Shown here one piece after another: positions 26,105 to 34,336 of a stretch of DNA of 64,000 nt. Numbering within the stretch: the stretch's first letter is position 1; each line of letters opens with the position of its first letter. Made by a program: the position numbers and the translations under genes. The notes under the pieces are model-generated. The model had not been told where the DNA came from. It was given only the letters and a program-made list of their open reading frames with translations, and ran no database searches. This DNA is from JALEFZ01 sp039820545 (GTDB taxonomy: Bacteria > Bacteroidota > Bacteroidia > J057). The DNA lies in the NCBI GenBank assembly GCA_039820545.1, contig JBCBPW010000026.1:1-64000 (forward strand), written 5' to 3'.

Positions 26105-27144
26105 TAAAACCAGAAGAAGTTAAATTAACCCAGTACAGTCACGGTGCAGGTTGTGGATGTAAAATTTCGCCTCAAGTGTTGGACACCATCTTGAAGAGTT
26201 CGCAGTCGATCATTCCCGATCCGAACTTATTGGTGGGCAATGACACGAAGGATGACGCGGCGGTTTATGATTTAGGAGACGGTACGGCCTTGGTGAGTAC
26301 GACGGACTTCTTCATGCCCATCGTGGACGATCCGGTAGACTTCGGGCGCATCGCCTCTGTCAATGCCATCAGCGATGTGTATGCCATGGGCGGAACGCCC
26401 GTCGTGGCCATTGCGATCTTGGGTTGGCCGATCGACAAGTTGCCAGCAGAGGTTGCCCAGCAGGTGCTGGAAGGGGCAAGATATGCTTGCAAGGAAGCGG
26501 GCATCGCGTTGGCGGGTGGTCACTCGATTGACAGCCCCGAGCCCATCTTCGGATTGGCCGTTACAGGACGTGTCAATATTGCGAACATTCGTAGAAATAG
26601 TGGCGCGCTTCCCAATTGCAAATTATTTCTCACCAAGCCGCTTGGCGTGGGGGTTCTTAGCACCGCTCAGAAGCAGGGCAAGCTCTTACCTGAGCATGCG
26701 ACCATCGCCCGCGATTCCATGGCCCAGCTCAACAAAGTTGGGGAGATCTTTGCCAGACAGGCCTTTGTGCGTGCGATGACGGACGTCACGGGATTTGGTT
26801 TGTTGGGGCACTTGGTAGAGATGTGTCAGGGCAGTCGCACACGTGCGGAGATTACCTTCAGCAAGGTACCTATCATCCCCGAGGTCGAGTACTACATCAA
26901 CGAAGGCTGTATTCCTGGTGGTACGCGTCGTAACTGGGACAGCTATGGGCACCTCATCGGAGAGATGGATGACTATGCACGCGACGTGCTGACAGATCCG
27001 CAGACCAGTGGGGGCTTACTGGTAGCTGTCGTGGCCGAGTATGAGCGGGAGTTTAAGCAGTTGGCCCAAGGCTTGGGCATGAACTTGGAGAGCTTCGGCG
27101 AGATGAAGGAGGCGAGTGGGGAAGTGTTGGTGGAGGTAGTGTGA
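26101..27144 (+). CDS. selD: Selenide, water dikinase (selenophosphate synthetase)
   Basis: SelD makes selenophosphate from selenide and ATP. The active loop reads GAGCGCK with Cys18 and Lys21, so this is the Cys form and not a selenoprotein. Further family signs are DDAAVYDLGD, the TDFFMP strand, NAISDVYAMGG, GGHSID and TDVTGFGLLGH. The 347-residue length is normal. It is coupled to mnmH, which supplies the obvious use of the product: selenouridine in tRNA. GC content is visibly higher than in the flanking genes. Confidence 0.96.
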   Translation: MIKPEEVKLTQYSHGAGCGCKISPQVLDTILKSSQSIIPDPNLLVGNDTKDDAAVYDLGDGTALVSTTDFFMPIVDDPVDFGRIASVNAISDVYAMGGTPVVAIAILGWPIDKLPAEVAQQVLEGARYACKEAGIALAGGHSIDSPEPIFGLAVTGRVNIANIRRNSGALPNCKLFLTKPLGVGVLSTAQKQGKLLPEHATIARDSMAQLNKVGEIFARQAFVRAMTDVTGFGLLGHLVEMCQGSRTRAEITFSKVPIIPEVEYYINEGCIPGGTRRNWDSYGHLIGEMDDYARDVLTDPQTSGGLLVAVVAEYEREFKQLAQGLGMNLESFGEMKEASGEVLVEVV

Positions 27145-27174
27145 TTGGAGAAAGAGCAAATATAGAAGAATAGG

Positions 27175-27206
27175 AGAGGTAGTGTGTGCTACCTCTTTTT
27201 TGTTTT
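27175..27206 (+). terminator. Terminator of the mnmH-selD operon
   Basis: AGAGGTAG (27175-27182) pairs perfectly with CTACCTCT (27189-27196) across TGTGTG, followed by T6 and GTTTT. Confidence 0.85.
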
Positions 27207-27277
27207 GCCAATTTTTCTGAGGGAAGAGAATATGCTAGACTTCAATTGGGTAATTCTTGTAGTGATGCTTCGTTGAT

Positions 27278-27497
27278 CTATTCAGGAACAATTAGTGCCT
27301 GATATTTCCGTTTAGTTTTCGGCCTCTTGGCCACCTTGCGAAGGTTCAATCCCTCCTCTTTCCAAATCCGATATACCTTGTTGTGGTTCCAGGAATAACC
27401 TTGATTTCGCAGAAAGTAGAAGACCAGCCAAAACCCCCAGGAGATAAACCTTTGGGTAGTTTGGCATAACAACTCGGCAATAAACTGGTCCTCTTCT
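27278..27497 (-). pseudogene. IS3 OrfB transposase fragment (HTH_21 region)
   Basis: The frame reads from EEEDQFIAELL to a stop after ALIVPE. The segment YSWNHNKVYRIWKEEGLNLR is the IS3 OrfB HTH_21 signature (usually WNHKRVYR...LNLRR). The rve catalytic core is absent, because the frame stops where that domain should begin. Confidence 0.75.
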
Positions 27498-27660
27498 TCA
27501 ATACTTCTTTTTGGACTGGCCTGAAATCTTTTTTGCTACTTCGTACCCTTCCTGAAGGATCTTATGATCGATCATGAGTTCAGCATACATCTTCTTCAGA
27601 CGCGCATTTTCTGCTTCGAGTCGTTTGAGTCGACGTTTCTCTCTATCAAGTGAATGGGTG
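27498..27660 (-). pseudogene. IS3 OrfA C-terminal fragment
   Basis: About 54 codons ending in KKKY-stop. RLKRLEAENARLKKMYAEL is the OrfA leucine-zipper tail. The helix-turn-helix part and start codon are missing; an in-frame stop lies just upstream. Confidence 0.75.
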
Positions 27661-27750
27661 TTTTATTACTTCCATTCTCATATCATCGCTATTTTACTGG
27701 GCTCTTCTGAGCCCTCAGAAAGGAGACGAGTTGAACCATCTTGTAGCATA

Positions 27751-28407
27751 TCATAATATATCAGATTCATCTTCGTCTAGAGGTAGTATGTTTTCGTCTT
27801 GTACTTTTCGGGCTAAGTCAACTAAATTATTAACCTTCAATTTTTTATAGATATTTCTTCGATGGGCCAGTATTGTGTTTTCAGATCTAAAAAGGACTGA
27901 TGCAATCTCCTTACTTGTGTATCCTTGCATAATCTTTTGGAGGACTTCCATCTCCCTTTCACTTAAAGGATTTGGATTACCATCTTTGATAATTTTTCCC
28001 ATAATGGGAATAATAGAAGAGCTAAAATATGATTTCCCTTCCAATACAGTCTTAATGGCTATTTCAATGTCTTTCCCTATATCATCTTTCAAAATATATC
28101 CATCCACATGGGCCTTAATGGATTTTTTGACCTGCCAAAGGTCTTTATGTCCTGAAAGCATGAGGATTTTACAGTTAGGAATCACGTCTTTGAGCACCTT
28201 CATTGTTTCGATCCCATCCATTTTAGGCATTCTGATATCCATCAGTATGACTTCAGGTGGAGAATCTATCATGCCCTCAATTTTTTCAATTGCTTCTTTA
28301 CCATTATGAGCAACTCCTTTGATTTCGAATTCTTTGGAGGCACTAAATATAGACTTTAGACCTTCTAGAAATATGGGTTGATCTTCCACAAGAAATAGGC
28401 TAGTCAT
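27751..28407 (-). CDS. NarL/LuxR-type response regulator (orphan)
   Basis: A 218-residue two-component regulator. The receiver domain has Asp9 and phospho-acceptor Asp57 (ILMDIRMP), with the Lys in ILKDD. The C-terminal LuxR helix-turn-helix spans about residues 148-203 (LSEREMEVLQ, YTSKEIAS, NTILAHRRNI). No histidine kinase gene is adjacent. The gene is clearly more AT-rich than its neighbours and abuts the IS3 remnant, which may point to acquisition. A -7 box lies 65 nt before the start. Confidence 0.93.
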   Translation of the reverse strand: MTSLFLVEDQPIFLEGLKSIFSASKEFEIKGVAHNGKEAIEKIEGMIDSPPEVILMDIRMPKMDGIETMKVLKDVIPNCKILMLSGHKDLWQVKKSIKAHVDGYILKDDIGKDIEIAIKTVLEGKSYFSSSIIPIMGKIIKDGNPNPLSEREMEVLQKIMQGYTSKEIASVLFRSENTILAHRRNIYKKLKVNNLVDLARKVQDENILPLDEDESDIL

Positions 28408-28472
28408 TAGAAAAATGTTATTTCATCATAATTTATAGAAGTAATGGATGGGAAAAGGCTACAGTAATTTAC

Positions 28473-28480
28473 CAAACTTA
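28473..28480 (-). promoter_or_regulatory. -7 box TAAGTTTG of the response regulator gene
   Basis: Exact TAnnTTTG on the minus strand, 65 nt before ATG at 28407. No clear -33 element. Confidence 0.45.
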
Positions 28481-28613
28481 TCAGGGGATTGATAATTTTT
28501 TTACTTGAAATACACTTAGAAGGGCTTTATTTCGCTGAAATAGCTCATACATAGTTAAATCATGAATCCTCTCTTTATTCAATTCCGTAGTATGAATATA
28601 CATCTCCACTCCC

Positions 28614-29357
28614 ATGCGCATCCTCCGAAAAGCTCTCATCTCCCTTACTGTCCTATTCCTCCTCTTCCTTGCGGCCTTCGCCACAAGTTCTTATCTCCGA
28701 TCTAGGATATGGGAGGTTTACTTCGAAATCACCCATGTGAATCCGACGGTGACGAACCCGCAGCAACTGGATGAGATCCTCTCGGGCTTCGAGAAGTTGC
28801 GCTATCAAGACCTACCCAAGGAGTACCTAGAAAGGACCCAGGCCGACCAGTCGCCTTATGCCAAGATGATGAAGGGAGGTACCTACTACAAAGTACCTTA
28901 TATGCACATCCACCGGAAGCTGGTGGGAAGTCAACGACTGGGAAGGTTTATGCCGCGAGATGCGTATTTCTCCAAGGCGACGTGGAACCCAAGAAGAGAG
29001 CTGATCTGGCTGGTGAATGTGAAGGTGCTAAAGAAGTACCTAGAGCTACATGCCCTACTGGAAAAGGAAGGATATAATCCCTATGCCATGTACGTGGTCA
29101 ACGGCTACCGCCACCCGCGCTACAACAAGAAAGTCGGTGGTGCTTCTAGGTCCCGTCACATCAAAGGGGAGGCTATCGATCTGTCGATTGGAGATGTCAA
29201 TCGGGATGGGCGGAGCAATAAGGAGGACAAGGACATCGTCCTGAAACTGCTGGATCAGAAGGTTATCAAGAGCTTCGGTGGCGTGGGCCGATACCCAGGT
29301 TCACAAAGCGTCCACATGGATGTAAGAGGTTATCGCGCCCGTTGGGATCGGCAGTGA
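28614..29357 (+). CDS. M15-type (YcbK/DUF882-like) peptidase with an EF-hand-like loop
   Basis: A 247-residue protein with an N-terminal membrane anchor (about residues 9-27). The catalytic region resembles D-Ala-D-Ala carboxypeptidases of family M15: NGYRHPRYN, then zinc ligands His182 and Asp189 in SRHIKGEAIDLS, and His234 in VHMDVRGY. It should trim or bind peptidoglycan in the periplasm. Between the zinc ligands, D194-V-N196-R-D198-G through D205 matches an EF-hand or dockerin calcium loop, which is unusual. Activity is likely but not certain. Confidence 0.75.
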   Translation: MRILRKALISLTVLFLLFLAAFATSSYLRSRIWEVYFEITHVNPTVTNPQQLDEILSGFEKLRYQDLPKEYLERTQADQSPYAKMMKGGTYYKVPYMHIHRKLVGSQRLGRFMPRDAYFSKATWNPRRELIWLVNVKVLKKYLELHALLEKEGYNPYAMYVVNGYRHPRYNKKVGGASRSRHIKGEAIDLSIGDVNRDGRSNKEDKDIVLKLLDQKVIKSFGGVGRYPGSQSVHMDVRGYRARWDRQ

Positions 29358-29405
29358 ATATGGTTTTTGACTGATTGGGTTATTGAATGTTTGAATGGAG
29401 CTTCC

Positions 29406-30389
29406 TCATTTCCTCTCCAAAAAGTTCCAGGAAATCTTCTTTTGCTGCTCAATCTCCATGTGATTGTAGTACCTGAACTCAAGCCCCTCTTCGCTCAAAT
29501 AGAAGTAGTGAACATCATGCCATGTGTCATCCAACTTCAACCGCCATAAGGTCTCATTTTCTACATCTGCCCACCAGATATGGTTTTCTCCCTCTATTCC
29601 CCCACTCACCAAAAAGAAGACCCCTCTGTCCTCAAAGGGAATGACCTCTAGAACGCTCTGCCACCTCAACTTTCCACCATATCCCGTCAAAATATCCCCT
29701 ATAAATAGCCATGCGATTTGATCACCTTTTTTGATAAAAATGCCATGGTGCGTTCGATATATCTCATAAGGCCGCGTCTTCGTAGCAGAAAATAGAAGTT
29801 TAGGACCCTTGGCCTGATGTCCTCTCAAGTGGTTATGACCCGTGTATAGCATCCACGCGCCGCCGCTATGAGGACAAGTATCCTGATGATAAGGAGCATA
29901 GGCTGCGGAGTCCAGCTCAATGTAATAATAATCCAAGGTGTTCTCCTTTGCAGGCTGCCAGCGAATCATATCTTCCCACTGACGGTCAAAGAGAGGATCA
30001 GCCGCCAGCGTATCCAAGTATTGCTGTGCATCTAATAGCCACTGCAAAGAAGGATCAGGTTTCGCTCGAAGATGTTCACGTCCCAACAGCCGCTCTTCAA
30101 AGGTATCCTTGAGCTGGGCATATTCTGGATCAAACCAAAATGGATCCAAAGGAATAGCTCCCATGAAGGACCCATAATAATATTCCAAATTCAGCGCGAT
30201 CTCTTCTTTTGTTTGTCCATTTTGCCAAGTGACAGCTTGATAAGAAAACCAGGAACCACTGCTTCGGATGTAGGTCAAAGTATCCTGTATTCTATCCCCA
30301 TTGTGATCAAAATAGGTCGTATCAGCTAACTCGCGCTGGGAAAATAGAAAAATGGGTACGAAAAATAGAAAAAATAAGAGCGTTTTCAT
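29406..30389 (-). CDS. Secreted protein of unknown function
   Basis: I do not recognise this family. Start taken at 30389, where a signal peptide begins (MKTLLFFLFFVPIFLFSQ). A start at 30419 would fall inside the typA terminator hairpin. After the signal comes YFDHNGDRIQDTLTY, reminiscent of a VCBS or EF-hand-type calcium loop (D-x-N-x-D). The rest is rich in Trp, Tyr and Asp, suggesting beta structure, and has no membrane segment. Probably periplasmic or exported. Confidence 0.6.
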   Translation of the reverse strand: MKTLLFFLFFVPIFLFSQRELADTTYFDHNGDRIQDTLTYIRSSGSWFSYQAVTWQNGQTKEEIALNLEYYYGSFMGAIPLDPFWFDPEYAQLKDTFEERLLGREHLRAKPDPSLQWLLDAQQYLDTLAADPLFDRQWEDMIRWQPAKENTLDYYYIELDSAAYAPYHQDTCPHSGGAWMLYTGHNHLRGHQAKGPKLLFSATKTRPYEIYRTHHGIFIKKGDQIAWLFIGDILTGYGGKLRWQSVLEVIPFEDRGVFFLVSGGIEGENHIWWADVENETLWRLKLDDTWHDVHYFYLSEEGLEFRYYNHMEIEQQKKISWNFLERK

Positions 30390-30395
30390 TTGGGT

Positions 30396-30440
30396 GAAAA
30401 AGTAAGAGGTTCTTGCCATAAGTTACAGCAAAAACCTCTT
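30396..30440 (-). terminator. Terminator downstream of typA
   Basis: On the minus strand 30428-30440 pairs with 30404-30416 (13 bp, one mismatch) across an 11-nt loop, then a short T-tract (ACTTTTTC). Confidence 0.7.
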
Positions 30441-30459
30441 TTTATACGATCTTCGCTCC

Positions 30460-32259
30460 CTATTTCCCCGCGCGCTTGCGGTCATTCTCTGTCAAGTGAA
30501 TCTTGCGCAGACGCAGCGCGCCTGGCGTCACTTCGACGTACTCATCCTCCTTGATGTACTCTAGCGCCTCTTCCAGAGAGAACTTAATCGCAGGAGCAAT
30601 TCTATTTTTATCATCCGAACCTGCGGCACGCATATTCGTCAGTTTCTTCCCTTTGATGACATTGACGACGAGGTCGTTGCCACGGGCATTCTCTCCGAGG
30701 ATCTGACCTTCGTATACCTGCTCGTTAGGATCGATGAAGAAACGTCCACGATCCTGCAAGCGGTCAATCGCGTAGGCTAGTGCCTGTCCGCTATGACTTG
30801 AAATCAAGGAACCATTGTTGCGCTTCTGAATTTCTCCTTTGAAGGGTTGAAACTCCGTGAAGCGGTGTGACATGATGGCTTCCCCTGCGGTCGCTGTCAA
30901 GATTTCATTTCGCAGCCCGATGATGCCACGAGAAGGAATCGTAAACTTCAGGAAGGTACGCTCCCCGCGCGTCTCCATATTGGTCATCTCACCTTTGCGC
31001 TGCGTCACGAGGTCGATGGCACGACCCGATACAGACTCTGGTAAGTCGATGCTCAACTCCTCGACAGGCTCATGCTTTTTTCCCTCAATCTCTTTGATGA
31101 TGACCTGTGGCTGTCCTACCTGCAACTCATATCCTTCACGGCGCATGGTCTCAATCAAAACCGAAAGGTGCAACACCCCACGACCATATACATTCACAGC
31201 TTCGGGAGATCCCGTCTCCTCTACACGCAAGGCAAGGTTGCGTTCTAGCTCCGATTCTAAGCGATCGCGCAAGTGACGAGAGGTCACAAACTTCCCCTCT
31301 TTGCCGAAGAATGGCGAATCATTGATGGTAAATAGCATACTCATCGTAGGCTCGTCGATCGAGATTGGGGGCATGGCCTCTGGATTTTCAGGATCTGAGA
31401 GGGTATCTCCAATATCAAAACCTTCGATTCCTGTCATCGCACAGATGTCACCTGCTTCTACCTTGTCTACTTTGACTTTGCCTAAGCCTTCGAATACAAA
31501 GAGTTCTTTGATGCGAGATCTTTTTTGTGTCCCGTCACGCTTGATCTGCACGATCGGCATATTTTCCTTCAATTCTCCCCTAAACAGACGACCGATGGCG
31601 ATACGTCCCACATAGGAAGAATAGTCAAGGGAAGTAATCTGTAGCTGAGATGTCCCTTCTTCTACTTGCGGTGCAGGTACATACTCTAGGACCGTCTCCA
31701 TGAGGTGGCTGATGTCTTCGGTTTTGTTTTGCCAGTCGTCACTCATCCAGCCAAATTTGGCCGATCCATAGACGGTGGGGAAGTCCAGTTGCTCCTCTGT
31801 GGCATCTAATTCGAACATTAGATCGTATACGGCCTCCTGTACCTCGTCTGGGCGACAGTTGGGTTTGTCGACTTTGTTGATGACGAGGATGGGGCGTAGG
31901 TTGAGTTGGAGTGCTTTCTGGAGGACGAATCGTGTCTGAGGCATCGGACCTTCGAATGCATCTACCAAAAGAAGTACGCCATCCGCCATGTTGAGTACGC
32001 GCTCTACCTCCCCCCCAAAGTCGGCGTGACCAGGGGTATCCAGGATATTGATTTTATAGTCTTTGTAGCGTACAGAGGCATTTTTGGAGAGAATGGTGAT
32101 TCCACGCTCCTTCTCTAGGTCGTTGGAATCCATGATCAACTCACCAGGGTTTTGGTGTGACTGGAAGAGCTGCCCGATGTGGAGCATTTTGTCTACCAGC
32201 GTGGTTTTGCCATGATCGACGTGGGCAATGATGGCGATGTTTCGAATATTTTGATTCAT
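30460..32259 (-). CDS. typA: Ribosome-binding translational GTPase TypA/BipA
   Basis: A 599-residue EF-G-like GTPase. G1 is AHVDHGKTT, the switch motif DTPGHADFGGE is G3, and NKVDKP is G4. A domain with the family element YGRGVLHLSVLIE and a C-terminal TypA-specific domain (GIIGLRNEILTATAG, AGSDDKNR) follow. It assists 50S assembly and stress or cold adaptation. Length and motifs are normal. It is a single-gene unit with a terminator downstream. Confidence 0.97.
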   Translation of the reverse strand: MNQNIRNIAIIAHVDHGKTTLVDKMLHIGQLFQSHQNPGELIMDSNDLEKERGITILSKNASVRYKDYKINILDTPGHADFGGEVERVLNMADGVLLLVDAFEGPMPQTRFVLQKALQLNLRPILVINKVDKPNCRPDEVQEAVYDLMFELDATEEQLDFPTVYGSAKFGWMSDDWQNKTEDISHLMETVLEYVPAPQVEEGTSQLQITSLDYSSYVGRIAIGRLFRGELKENMPIVQIKRDGTQKRSRIKELFVFEGLGKVKVDKVEAGDICAMTGIEGFDIGDTLSDPENPEAMPPISIDEPTMSMLFTINDSPFFGKEGKFVTSRHLRDRLESELERNLALRVEETGSPEAVNVYGRGVLHLSVLIETMRREGYELQVGQPQVIIKEIEGKKHEPVEELSIDLPESVSGRAIDLVTQRKGEMTNMETRGERTFLKFTIPSRGIIGLRNEILTATAGEAIMSHRFTEFQPFKGEIQKRNNGSLISSHSGQALAYAIDRLQDRGRFFIDPNEQVYEGQILGENARGNDLVVNVIKGKKLTNMRAAGSDDKNRIAPAIKFSLEEALEYIKEDEYVEVTPGALRLRKIHLTENDRKRAGK

Positions 32260-32631
32260 ATTTTTGGAGATGCGACGAGGGCTAATCCAGAAAATTCGTG
32301 ATAATCAACTCACTAACACTTCTGAATGGAAATTGTTCCTTGCCGAATTTGGCCGCAAATATCGTCACTTTTCCCTTGAGATGAAACAAAAAGTGAGATC
32401 GAGTTTGGGTAGAATTCTTTTCGGACGTTTAATGTTGGATTTTGTTGCTGTGGATGGCTGAGTTATTTGTTGGAGACAGGATTTATGGGGTTTTAGGATT
32501 GGGGGGATTGGATTTGTTACTGTGGATTTAGGGATTTCATGGATTTTTGGTTGTGAATGGAAGTAATCTTTAAATAATTGTTCGCGGCAGTGTGTAACTT
32601 TGTAGTATCAGTCTTTTACAAGAGTTATTCA
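32260..32631 (+). other. Non-coding stretch between typA and the DUF3843 gene
   Basis: No credible gene. It contains imperfect direct repeats of about 20 bp (TTGGATTTTGTTGCTGTGGAT at 32435-32455 and a one-base-shorter copy at 32508-32527) in a G/T-rich strand, and the promoter box at 32595-32602. Confidence 0.55.
32595..32602 (+). promoter_or_regulatory. -7 box TAACTTTG of the DUF3843 gene
   Basis: Exact TAnnTTTG. Because it lies downstream of an in-frame ATG at 32578, it supports the later start at 32632. Confidence 0.6.
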
Positions 32632-34221
32632 ATGGCGAAAATCAAGAAAAATAAGGCAAGGAAGCAGTTGGGGATCAAGGAATGGATGGCTTATAAGCCC
32701 TATGACCAACCGACTGACTACGATAGAGATTATCTGGATTACACCCGTGATTTGATCGAAGAGACGCTGGTTCCGCTAGCTAAATCAAAGTTTATCAATG
32801 TCTTTCAATCGCCAGAAGATTTTGAAAGGACAGCTATTATCATTGCCTCTTACGTAGAGGATTTGAAGAGTGGGATAGGTCTGTGGAATGCGTTTGTGAA
32901 GAAGAATAAGGAGCTATACGGTGTGCCCGTTCCATTTGTAGAGACGGTGAAATATGTCGAAGGGGACGTGAATCTGGCCGATATCCGCTATCTGATCTGG
33001 TGGTATTTTTATGGAGTAAAAGGGGTGCCCGTAGACCCCAACTCGGATTTGATCCTGGGACTAGCTTCGAGTATGCTGGTGTTTATTCAGGAGGAATGGG
33101 ATACGCTGCCAGAGACCGATTTTTATCAAGATTATTGGAAACAGACAGCAAGTGATAGATTCGCCGAGGTATACAGACGATTGGATTGGTTGGGAATGAA
33201 AAGCTACCTCGCAGGTCAAGAGTCCTATAAATATGTAGAGGCGAACCTGCGCGGGATGATGAAAGATCGTCCAGACCTTCACGAAAATAAAGTGGCTCAG
33301 TTCCGTTTGTCGTTGGACTTTGTTCAGGATTATCTGTTTCGTTCTCCCACCTCCTTTGCAGGGCTTTCACCTTTGGAGTGGATGAAAGCAATCATGCAAG
33401 CGAAAGGAGAATCAATAGAAGAACTGGCGGAAAGTAATCAGTTAATCGGAGGCTTCTTTGAGTGTACTGGCGAAACTGATACCCATTTTAAAGTCAAATA
33501 TCTGGGTGTAGATGAGGCAGAGGAATTGGAGATCACCAAAGCAGCCTTTCTAGAGGAAGGTCTGAAGATGGGACAAAAATGGATTCTCAAACTCGTTCGC
33601 TCGGCAGACGAATGGTGGGTCCTGATGCCCTCGGTAGAGCTCACACCTGATGAGATTGCCAATGCCGAGCGCGTGTCCTGGAACAATCAGCAGTTGCCCT
33701 ACTATATGATCCCTAAGGCAGAGCGTCAGGAGAGACGAGAGGCGATCAGGGTTATTGAGGCGCATTTTGAGGAGTATTTTGGCGGAAAGATCAAGACGTT
33801 TGACAGCACAGAAGCAGCACAATCTGCCTACGATGCTTTTAGTGAAAGTACCTTTGTCTACAAAGGAGAAGAGGTGACCTATCACCAAATGGTTGTCAAA
33901 GCCATGTTTGGAACACAAAGCCATACCATTGCAGGTCCTGTAATCTTCTTCATTCCTGGGGAAGGTATATCCTCCCTGGACGGACTTGCTACGGTAGAAG
34001 AGAAACTTACCCAACTGAAATACGAGGACATCGAAGAGCGGAAACGAATCTTTGCTACACTCTTTTTACAGCCTTTTCCTGTCGTCCTTTTAAGAGACTT
34101 AATGGAGCGCTATCCCGATGCGCCTTGGTATCTGGCGGTTCCACGAGCGGAGACGCGTATGGATCAGTGGGCGGACGCCTTTTTGCGATTCTTTCATCCT
34201 GGGGCTTTTGCAGCGCATTAA
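32632..34221 (+). CDS. DUF3843-like protein of unknown function
   Basis: A 529-residue soluble protein. The N-terminal segment (KIKKNKARKQLGIKEWMAYKPY, then DRDYLDYTRDL) resembles DUF3843, a Bacteroidota-specific family without known role. The first part is helical and rich in aromatics (YLIWWYFYG). A charged C-terminal half follows. No signal peptide or membrane segment is seen, so it is probably cytoplasmic. The start was set by the -7 box and by the basic MAKIKKNKARK opening. The family assignment is from memory of the N-terminus and is moderate. Confidence 0.6.
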   Translation: MAKIKKNKARKQLGIKEWMAYKPYDQPTDYDRDYLDYTRDLIEETLVPLAKSKFINVFQSPEDFERTAIIIASYVEDLKSGIGLWNAFVKKNKELYGVPVPFVETVKYVEGDVNLADIRYLIWWYFYGVKGVPVDPNSDLILGLASSMLVFIQEEWDTLPETDFYQDYWKQTASDRFAEVYRRLDWLGMKSYLAGQESYKYVEANLRGMMKDRPDLHENKVAQFRLSLDFVQDYLFRSPTSFAGLSPLEWMKAIMQAKGESIEELAESNQLIGGFFECTGETDTHFKVKYLGVDEAEELEITKAAFLEEGLKMGQKWILKLVRSADEWWVLMPSVELTPDEIANAERVSWNNQQLPYYMIPKAERQERREAIRVIEAHFEEYFGGKIKTFDSTEAAQSAYDAFSESTFVYKGEEVTYHQMVVKAMFGTQSHTIAGPVIFFIPGEGISSLDGLATVEEKLTQLKYEDIEERKRIFATLFLQPFPVVLLRDLMERYPDAPWYLAVPRAETRMDQWADAFLRFFHPGAFAAH

Positions 34222-34243
34222 TACGCATTTGCATTCATTTGTA

Positions 34244-34297
34244 ATTATCACGAATGAATTCAGATGGAAAATACGATACCAACTCATTCGTTATAAT
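34244..34297. repeat. Inverted repeat upstream of nuoH
   Basis: ATTATCACGAATGA (34244-34257) pairs with TCATTCGTTATAAT (34284-34297), one mismatch, 26-nt spacer. A competing smaller hairpin (ATTCATT with AATGAAT) overlaps its left arm. It could be an operator or an alternative RNA fold. Confidence 0.5.
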
Positions 34298-34323
34298 CAT
34301 TATTCGTCTACAAAAAATCATCG

Positions 34324-34331
34324 TATCTTCG
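34324..34331 (+). promoter_or_regulatory. Near-consensus -7 box TATCTTCG, 5 nt before nuoH
   Basis: One mismatch to TAnnTTTG. The gap to ATG at 34337 is CCTAG, so the mRNA would be leaderless or nearly so. Confidence 0.45.
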
Positions 34332-34336
34332 CCTAG

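Larger units (their letters stand above)
27278..27660 (-). mobile_element. IS3-family insertion sequence remnant
   Basis: Minus-strand reading gives the C-terminal end of an IS3 OrfA followed by a piece of OrfB N-terminal DNA-binding region. The catalytic DDE part, the start of OrfA and recognisable terminal repeats are missing. It is therefore a decayed fragment and cannot move. Confidence 0.75.

Noticed and set aside
28481..28684. A 67-codon frame on the minus strand opposite the M15 gene start
   Set aside because: Basic, low-complexity reading with no family signature, overlapping the M15 gene and the response regulator promoter; most likely a shadow frame.
32264..32461. A 65-codon frame in the typA-DUF3843 gap
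   Set aside because: No motif, no promoter or ribosome site, and it begins in the typA promoter region.
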